Assembly: GCA_013817245.1 (NCBI GenBank)
Contig: JACDDA010000005.1
Location: 1-64,000, forward strand
Direction: 5' to 3'
From: Gammaproteobacteria bacterium
Lineage (GTDB): Bacteria; Pseudomonadota; Gammaproteobacteria; HTCC5015
Length of the DNA: 64,000 nt
In this document: positions 58,722-64,000 of the stretch, one piece after another
How positions within the stretch are numbered: position 1 is the stretch's first letter
Layout of the letters: the number at the start of each line of letters is the position of its first letter
The notes under the pieces: generated by a model
The model's input: the letters and a program-made list of their open reading frames with translations, nothing else
Told to the model about the DNA's origin: nothing
Databases searched by the model: none
Program-made: the position numbers and the translations under genes

Positions 58722-60085
58722 AAAGATTCCAAAAATTTAATTAAGGCTTCTCGATCAGCTGTGGGCATGTTGATGAAAGCGTGTTGTGCATCTTGAGCTT
58801 CACCACCATGCCACAGAATAGCTTCAGTCAGATTGCGTGCCCGACCGTCATGTAAGAAAAAAGTATGACCGTTCACTTCTTGTGTATAGCCAATACCCCA
58901 TAAAGGTGGCGTGCGCCATTCTTGCCCGTTGGCATCTCCATCAGGGCGATTATCCGCTAAACCTTTACCCATATCGTGCAATAACAAATCGGTATAGGGG
59001 TGAATAGTTTGTTGTGAAAGTGCAGGGAAATCATTGTGTTTTGCGGTGGTAAATGTTTCCACGTGACAAGCGTTGCATTTTGCATCACGAAATAATTGTT
59101 CGCCGCGTAATGTAATCGGATTAGTAATGTCGCGACGGGCTGGCACCGCTAAATGGTGACTATAAAAATTTACTAAATCTAAAATATTAGTTTCTAGTTC
59201 AGGGGTTCCGCCATCAACTGCTTTTAAGCACGCAGTTTGTGCGTTGGTGCAATCATCTTTTGGAAAAAGCGTTGAGGTAATACCAATGTCGCCATTAAAG
59301 GCAGCAGCGGATTGTTGCAGAATGGTTGGTTGTCCGGCTTTCCAGCCAAATCGACCTAAGACTTTTTTGTTAGTTTGTACGTCTAATACGTAATTGGGTT
59401 TGCCCGAGATACCATCTTGATTTTTATCTTTGGCATCAGCGTGTTTTAAAATGTCTTTAGCGCTAATGGATTCGAGTAAACCTAAGCCAATCATGGGCGG
59501 TGCGATGCGTGCGGAAAGCAAGGTTGTTGGATGTAGTGGGCCGTATTTTAAATCAGTAATCTCTAGGGTTGGTTGGCGTAATTCGATAACACTGCCGTCG
59601 CCAAAGGTGAAACTAACGGGCTGGTAAGTAATTTTGATTTGACCTTCTGGCTCTGCACCCGGAATAGCAAAGTCTTGCAATTGTCCGCCGTAATTAGGTT
59701 CTTCTGTGGTTGTACCTGTCGATGTAGGAATGCTGATGCGGACCAATAAAGAAACGTTATTGGTTGTATCAGCTTCTGGTGGATGGCCACGTCCATCTTT
59801 GATATGGCAGTTTTGACAGCCATTGGTATTAAATAGTGGACCTAAACCATCACGAGACGCTGTAGATGCGGGAGCTGTGACCCAGGGATTACGAAAAAAA
59901 CTATTACCAGAAGAAAATTTTAAACGCTCTTCAAAGCTAATATTGGCGGCTGGTAATGAATAGGCATTGATACCTGTTTTAAAAACGGTAGTACTTCCGC
60001 CAGATAACTCACGAGGATCAGGTACATCCGTTGCAAATGCGAGTGTGGCGCATAGGCTTAAAGCGAGTGTTTTAAAATAATGCAT
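58718..60085 (-). CDS. Di-heme oxidoreductase (DHOR/DUF1111) family protein
   Basis: A 455-residue periplasmic c-type cytochrome. The signal peptide ends LAFA. Heme 1 attaches at CQNCH (NTNGCQNCHIKDGRGHPP, about residue 91) and heme 2 at CNACH (about 335). RAPP-type substrate regions such as GLGLLESISAKDILKHAD and LLHDMGKGLADN are present, as is the peroxidase-like DLLLHDMG. The family resembles bacterial di-heme peroxidases; substrate unknown. It lies between two imelysin genes in an iron-linked operon, suggesting electron transfer or redox change of iron in the periplasm. Confidence 0.93.
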   Translation of the reverse strand: MHYFKTLALSLCATLAFATDVPDPRELSGGSTTVFKTGINAYSLPAANISFEERLKFSSGNSFFRNPWVTAPASTASRDGLGPLFNTNGCQNCHIKDGRGHPPEADTTNNVSLLVRISIPTSTGTTTEEPNYGGQLQDFAIPGAEPEGQIKITYQPVSFTFGDGSVIELRQPTLEITDLKYGPLHPTTLLSARIAPPMIGLGLLESISAKDILKHADAKDKNQDGISGKPNYVLDVQTNKKVLGRFGWKAGQPTILQQSAAAFNGDIGITSTLFPKDDCTNAQTACLKAVDGGTPELETNILDLVNFYSHHLAVPARRDITNPITLRGEQLFRDAKCNACHVETFTTAKHNDFPALSQQTIHPYTDLLLHDMGKGLADNRPDGDANGQEWRTPPLWGIGYTQEVNGHTFFLHDGRARNLTEAILWHGGEAQDAQHAFINMPTADREALIKFLESL

Positions 60086-60176
60086 TCAACACCTTTGTAT
60101 TAATAGTGTTTTTGATTGTACAAAAGATTCAATATTCTGCTGATAATCACGCTAACAGATATTTTACAGCGTGGGT

Positions 60177-61424
60177 TTAGCGTGCATCAGGATTAATATT
60201 TTTGATTCCCAACGTTAAAGCGCCTTTTTCAATGGCGCGCGCGGTATTAATGAGCGCTGCAATGGCATTTCTGAGTAACACATGACCTTGAATATTATCG
60301 GCTGCTATAAGTTGATCGAAGTGCATATTATTTTTTTCTGCACTATCGACAATCTTTTGTAATGCGGCTTGCGTATTATCAAGTTGTTGTTTGAGGTTGT
60401 CGGCAACCTTTGTGTCTTTACTGGCAATTAGTTCGGCGAGACTAGGTCCTTTAAGCACGCTTCCATCGATGCGAATGTAAGTGCCAGTGTAAATATTTTT
60501 AATACCTTGCGCGTTGAAGTATAAAGAATTGTGTGTATTGTCACTAAAGCAATCATGTTCATCTTCGGTAGAATTTGCTTCTAGTGCTACATTGGTTCGC
60601 TCGCCTGCGAGTTCGCCTAATGCTAATGTGCCCATGCCGTAAAGTATTTTACGTAAACCTTGATCGGACGATTCAGCTAAAAGTTTGGCGCGATAGTTAT
60701 TATTTTGCAGGGGCGCCCATTGATTAACCATCCACTGTAAATCTTTGACGAGTAGTGTTGACGCTGCTTGTAAAAATTGTCCGCGACGGTCGCAGTTACC
60801 ATGAGTGCAGGCGTTGCCTTTAGCATAATCACTCGCGGGGCGTTCACCAGCGCCGGATCCTGTGCCATGAGTATCTTGGCCCCAGAGTAAAAATTCAATG
60901 GCGTGATAGCCAGTGGCAATATTCGCTTCTGAACCACTTAATTCATTCAAACTAATTAGAATTTCTGGGGTGATGATGCTTGCATCGATTATTTTGGCGC
61001 CGATTTTAAGTTGCGTGTTAGCGATAACATTCGCTTTTGCGCCTTCATTGCCTAATTCAAACTCATAATCACCGGCTACATAATCAATCATGCCTTCATC
61101 CAGTGGCCAGGTGTTAATTTGTCCTTCCCAATCATCGACGATTGCATTACCAAAACGAAACACTTCGCTTTGACCATAAGGAATACGCGCAGCTTTCCAA
61201 GCGAGTCGCGCCGTTTGCAAATTGGCGGCGGTAGGTTTTGCGATTAATTGGTGAATGGCTTTATCTAATGTTTGGGCGGTGGTTAAAGCATCGCTAAAAG
61301 TTGCATGCGCGATAGCTGCGTAATGTTGAATGACGCGTGGAGCATCTATTACAGGAGTCGCATGCGCCTGGAGACTGAGACTGGCTAATAGACTCAAAAA
61401 GCCTAAGGAGAGCAGGTATTTCAT
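60177..61424 (-). CDS. Imelysin family protein (IrpA-like)
   Basis: First gene of the iron-linked operon, 415 residues. The signal peptide ends LQAHA. The imelysin motif GxHxxE is intact in TGYHAIEFLLWGQDTHG, and the domain also shows ARIPYGQSEVFRFGN, WPLDEGMIDYV, and a C-terminal FNAQGIKNIYTGTYI region like that of IrpA. In EfeO-type proteins the equivalent His and Glu bind metal. A His/Cys loop, CTHGNCDRRGQ, is also visible. A Fur-box-like site lies 64 bases upstream. The 91-base gap to the di-heme gene contains an inverted repeat (CACGCT...AGCGTG) but no gene. Confidence 0.93.
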   Translation of the reverse strand: MKYLLSLGFLSLLASLSLQAHATPVIDAPRVIQHYAAIAHATFSDALTTAQTLDKAIHQLIAKPTAANLQTARLAWKAARIPYGQSEVFRFGNAIVDDWEGQINTWPLDEGMIDYVAGDYEFELGNEGAKANVIANTQLKIGAKIIDASIITPEILISLNELSGSEANIATGYHAIEFLLWGQDTHGTGSGAGERPASDYAKGNACTHGNCDRRGQFLQAASTLLVKDLQWMVNQWAPLQNNNYRAKLLAESSDQGLRKILYGMGTLALGELAGERTNVALEANSTEDEHDCFSDNTHNSLYFNAQGIKNIYTGTYIRIDGSVLKGPSLAELIASKDTKVADNLKQQLDNTQAALQKIVDSAEKNNMHFDQLIAADNIQGHVLLRNAIAALINTARAIEKGALTLGIKNINPDAR

Positions 61425-61487
61425 AGAGGATGCTGGCCCAAAGTCTAAAAATGATGAGAGAGCTTAGCTTAATTTGCTGTTTTTGTA

Positions 61488-61506
61488 AATAAGAACTATT
61501 ATCATT
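61488..61506 (-). promoter_or_regulatory. Fur-box-like site upstream of the imelysin operon
   Basis: AATAAGAACTATTATCATT matches the perfect palindrome at 56507 in 15 of 19 positions and retains TGATAAT and AATAAGAA half-sites. It lies in the 214-base divergent space between the imelysin gene and rlmJ. Core promoter elements on the minus strand are weak (TTTCGC, 17 bases, TATTTA). Confidence 0.7.
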
Positions 61507-61568
61507 GAGCGAAATTAAGATAGCAGATAAATTTAAGAAGCTTGTTTTGCATTGATTGGGAATAAGGC

Positions 61569-61597
61569 TTGCACCTGTCTTTCTAGCAAAGGACAAT
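61569..61597 (+). promoter_or_regulatory. Candidate sigma70 promoter of rlmJ
   Basis: TTGCAC (61569-61574), a 17-base spacer and GACAAT (61592-61597) are followed by the GC-rich discriminator CGCCGCCCC, 42 bases before the rlmJ ATG. Confidence 0.55.
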
Positions 61598-61638
61598 CGC
61601 CGCCCCTCGTCGTTATGAAATGATAGGCAATCGTCACC

Positions 61639-62481
61639 ATGCTCAGTTATTTACACAGCTTTCACGCGGGCAATTTTGCCGATGTTCATAAACACGCGGT
61701 ACTCAGTACCTTGTTGCAAGTAGCGACGCAAAAAGACAGTGCTTTCGCGTATTTTGATACTCATGCAGGACGTGGACATTACGCACTCGATAGCGCCGCC
61801 GCGCAGAAAACCCATGAATATAAACAAGGCATTGCGAAATTATGGGCTTTGCAAGGTGAATGGCCAAAAACCTTGCGACCTTACCAAGAGTTATTGAATA
61901 AAACGGGGGCTAACCCTCGTTATTATCCTGGTTCACCGTTATTTGCTGCACAGGCTTTGCGTGCTGAAGATCACATGATTTTGTTTGAACAACATCCACG
62001 TGAATATCCCGAATTGAGTGAATTATTAAAACGCGATAAACGTGCGCATGTGCATAATCGCGATGGTTATGAAGGTTTATTAGCATTATTACCACCTAAA
62101 CAAGCGAAGCGTGGTTTGGTGTTGATCGACCCGAGTTATGAAGTAAAAAAAGAGTATCAACAAATCGTGCGTTTATTATTAGCCGCGCAACAATGTTGGG
62201 CGGGTGGCACTTATGCTATTTGGTATCCCTTGTTACCTGATGAACAACATTTGCGTTTAAAAATGAAATTAAAGGCCAGTGGCTTGCGAAATATTTATTG
62301 TCATGAGTTGCGCGATATCAATACTGAAAAAGCGCGCAGCATGCAAGGTTCGGGTATGTTGATTATCAATCCGCCGTGGTCAGTGCATGGTGCATGGTAT
62401 CCATTAGCGCAATGTTTAGTCGAAATATTGCGCCAAAATGATCAAGCGACTGCGCACAGCGAATGGTTGGTGCCAGAATAA
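61639..62481 (+). CDS. rlmJ: 23S rRNA (adenine(2030)-N6)-methyltransferase
   Basis: SAM-dependent methyltransferase acting on free 23S rRNA. It has 280 residues. It starts with the conserved LSYLHSFHAGNFADVHKHAVL, then YFDTHAGRGHYALDS for SAM, YYPGSPLFAAQALRAEDHMILFEQHPREY, and the catalytic-loop GLVLIDPSYEVKKEY (D-P-S-Y, the N6-adenine type motif). The tail SGMLIINPPW is also typical. It is a single gene, with the exporter gene convergent 24 bases away. Confidence 0.96.
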   Translation: MLSYLHSFHAGNFADVHKHAVLSTLLQVATQKDSAFAYFDTHAGRGHYALDSAAAQKTHEYKQGIAKLWALQGEWPKTLRPYQELLNKTGANPRYYPGSPLFAAQALRAEDHMILFEQHPREYPELSELLKRDKRAHVHNRDGYEGLLALLPPKQAKRGLVLIDPSYEVKKEYQQIVRLLLAAQQCWAGGTYAIWYPLLPDEQHLRLKMKLKASGLRNIYCHELRDINTEKARSMQGSGMLIINPPWSVHGAWYPLAQCLVEILRQNDQATAHSEWLVPE

Positions 62482-62505
62482 ACTTGGAATAAATTCAGAA
62501 TAAAT

Positions 62506-63696
62506 TTAAGCCGTTATTTTCTTATACAAAGACATGCGATAAAACAGTAATGAACTAATACTAAGCGTAAACATAATTAACATGGTTGGTAAGGTCGTAT
62601 GATCGTACAGCTGCCCAACTAACACGCCGGTTAATGCCGCAAAAGAAATTTGTAAAAACCCAAACACGGATGCTGCGCCACCGGCGCTACTACGAAATAA
62701 ACCAAAAGCGCCGGCTTGACCATTTGCCACTGTTAAACCTGCAGCCATGAAATATAAAAATACCGGTAATAATACGCTGGCTAAGGTGTTGTAGTGCAAC
62801 AGTGCGCTGAGTACACCTAACGTGCTAGCAATCACCGATAAATAAATACCCATGCCCATCACTGACACTATGCCTTTTTTTTGCACGAGACGACCGCTGA
62901 CGACAGCACCTACAATATAACCAATCACTACAAACATAAACGTGTAACCAAAATAATGGACGGGCAGCTTTAATACATCAACGATAATAAAAGAGGTGCT
63001 GGAAATGTAGGCGAACATTCCGCCAAAGACTGCTGATGAGCATACGACATAAGCTACAAAAGTTTGATCAGATAAAAATTGTTTAAAACGATGAGTTACT
63101 AAGCGCAGTGTGGGCTTATCACCACCGCGTTGTTGATTAGTTTCTGGAATAAATAATGAAGTGCCAATAATGACCAGCACACAAAAGAGTAATAACGCAG
63201 CAAAATTAGAACGCCAATCAAACCACAATAATAAGGTACTGCCTATGACCGGCGCGATAGCGGGAATGAGTGCCATAGCAGAAGTGAGATAGGATAATAC
63301 TTTGGCGGCTTCGCGACCTTCGTATAAATCCGCAACAATCGCCCGTGCTAAAGCCGGCGCTGCGGATGCGCCGAGACCTTGAATTAAGCGTCCGAGCAAC
63401 AGCATGGGCATGCTGACAGCGAATAAACACGCGAACGATCCGACTAAATAAATATAAAGACCCAATAATAAAATCGGTTTGCGACCACGCCAATCAGATA
63501 AAGGCCCCATAGCCAATTGACCAAACGCAAAACCAAACATATAAATACTTAATGTTAATTGTCCCATCGCAGGCGTTGAATTAAACGCCTCAACAATTTG
63601 CGGAATAGTGGCTAAGTATAAATCAGTAGAGACCGCACCAAATGCTACCAAGCAAGTCAGAATGACATTAAATAACCAATTAGATGGACGCGGCAT
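62506..63696 (-). CDS. MFS exporter, Bcr/CflA family
   Basis: A 396-residue drug:H+ antiporter type transporter with 12 predicted helices. Markers: VSTDLYLATIPQIVEAFNSTPAMGQLTLSIYMFGFAFGQLAMGPLSDWRGRKPILL (helices 1-2 and motif A, about 22-77), LLLGRLIQGLGASAAPALARAIVADLYEG (motifs B and C, about 103-131), and FGLFRSSAGGAASVFGFLQI in the second half. Known relatives export bicyclomycin, chloramphenicol or sulfathiazole. The substrate here is unknown. It is monocistronic. Confidence 0.93.
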   Translation of the reverse strand: MPRPSNWLFNVILTCLVAFGAVSTDLYLATIPQIVEAFNSTPAMGQLTLSIYMFGFAFGQLAMGPLSDWRGRKPILLLGLYIYLVGSFACLFAVSMPMLLLGRLIQGLGASAAPALARAIVADLYEGREAAKVLSYLTSAMALIPAIAPVIGSTLLLWFDWRSNFAALLLFCVLVIIGTSLFIPETNQQRGGDKPTLRLVTHRFKQFLSDQTFVAYVVCSSAVFGGMFAYISSTSFIIVDVLKLPVHYFGYTFMFVVIGYIVGAVVSGRLVQKKGIVSVMGMGIYLSVIASTLGVLSALLHYNTLASVLLPVFLYFMAAGLTVANGQAGAFGLFRSSAGGAASVFGFLQISFAALTGVLVGQLYDHTTLPTMLIMFTLSISSLLFYRMSLYKKITA

Positions 63697-63818
63697 GGAA
63701 GCTCATGGTGCGAGTACAGGTTTGTAATGAGCGGCATTGTGCCAGAAAATATTTACTAGATATGAAAAATCCAATAGATCGATGCGATTGATAGTGTGAT
63801 AAGCATAATATTAATCGT

Positions 63819-63831
63819 TATAATCGCGACC
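63819..63831 (+). promoter_or_regulatory. Candidate -10 element for the last gene
   Basis: A perfect TATAAT (63819-63824) is followed by CGCGACC, 45 bases before the ATG at 63869. No good -35 at standard spacing. Confidence 0.45.
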
Positions 63832-63868
63832 ATTAATAACCGTCGACTGACATGACCCAGGTGCTGAT

Positions 63869-64000
63869 ATGAGTGAATTACAAGGTTTTGATGATTTGAA
63901 ATTAGATGGCGATAATTTATATCGCGAAGAAGTGTATACCGATCGTAAGTTGGGTACTTTGCGTTGCATGATTCCCATTACTATTACCGGCGCGACTGAC
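63869..64000 (+). CDS. Unrecognised protein, N-terminal fragment (3' end outside window)
   Basis: An open frame of 44 codons from the ATG at 63869 to the window edge. It begins MSELQGFDDLKLDGDNLYRE and continues through VYTDRKLGTLRCMIPITITG. The opening resembles conserved cytoplasmic proteins of gammaproteobacteria that start with a DNLYREE-x-TD pattern, but I cannot name the family. No signal peptide or membrane helix is present in the visible part. Confidence 0.7.
   Translation, partial: MSELQGFDDLKLDGDNLYREEVYTDRKLGTLRCMIPITITGATD

Overview
The window is bacterial chromosome, almost certainly from a gammaproteobacterium. The evidence is gene order: surE-pcm-nlpD-rpoS, trxB-(ald)-ftsK-lolA-rarA followed further on by serS, ilvI-ilvH-ilvC-pssA, trpS-scpA-scpB-rluB, and lipoproteins with Gram-negative lipoboxes. 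Base composition is moderate and AT-leaning in most genes. I cannot name a genus. Coding density is high, and no insertion sequence, prophage, rRNA or CRISPR array is visible. Every gap between called features is shorter than 300 bases.

Layout. 1-2537: branched-chain amino acid synthesis (ilvI end, ilvH, ilvC) closed by a strong terminator. 2641-6388: pssA, a family-4 uracil-DNA glycosylase, rimI and prfC. 6482-8691, minus strand: periplasmic parvulin, bolA, yciI family, yciB. 8820-13665: yciO family, trpS, scpA, scpB, rluB, with an opposing NlpC/P60 lipoprotein. 13672-17663: Smr protein, then surE-pcm-nlpD-rpoS. 17819-22062: alaC-type aminotransferase, hom, thrC and two small membrane proteins, one of only 58 residues. 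22098-25041, minus strand: aat, a FemAB-like acetyltransferase, trxB. 25174-33052: ald, an unrecognised possible outer-membrane protein, ftsK, lolA, rarA, purU. 33060-38279 is more accessory: a secreted protein of unknown function, a gene broken by a T8 run, a low-affinity iron permease family protein, a large DUF2339 protein and a YdjM-like membrane protein. 38359-41208: serS with two tRNA-Ser genes (UGA and GGA) and small membrane or unknown proteins.

The second half holds three envelope and metal modules. (a) 41365-47212: a heptamer tandem array, a TerC/Alx family protein, an OmpR-type response regulator, its histidine kinase, an LTA-synthase-like phosphotransferase and a PAP2 phosphatase. 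A TTAAC-N6-TTAAC direct repeat precedes the phosphotransferase gene. (b) 47333-53483, minus strand: a czcCBA-type divalent-metal RND efflux operon behind a small His-rich secreted protein in the position of czcI. (c) 53668-61424, minus strand: two adjacent iron-linked operons with Fur-box-like sites. One is imelysin, di-heme oxidoreductase, a second imelysin and DUF1513. The other is an outer-membrane barrel, a periplasmic FMN-binding protein, ApbE and a four-helix membrane protein with paired histidines. The second operon is my best candidate for an undescribed system: a Fur-repressed transmembrane electron path from the quinone pool through b-type hemes to a covalently bound periplasmic flavin, possibly for ferric reduction. 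This is inference from motifs and context.

The window ends with rlmJ, a Bcr/CflA-type exporter and the start of an unrecognised gene.
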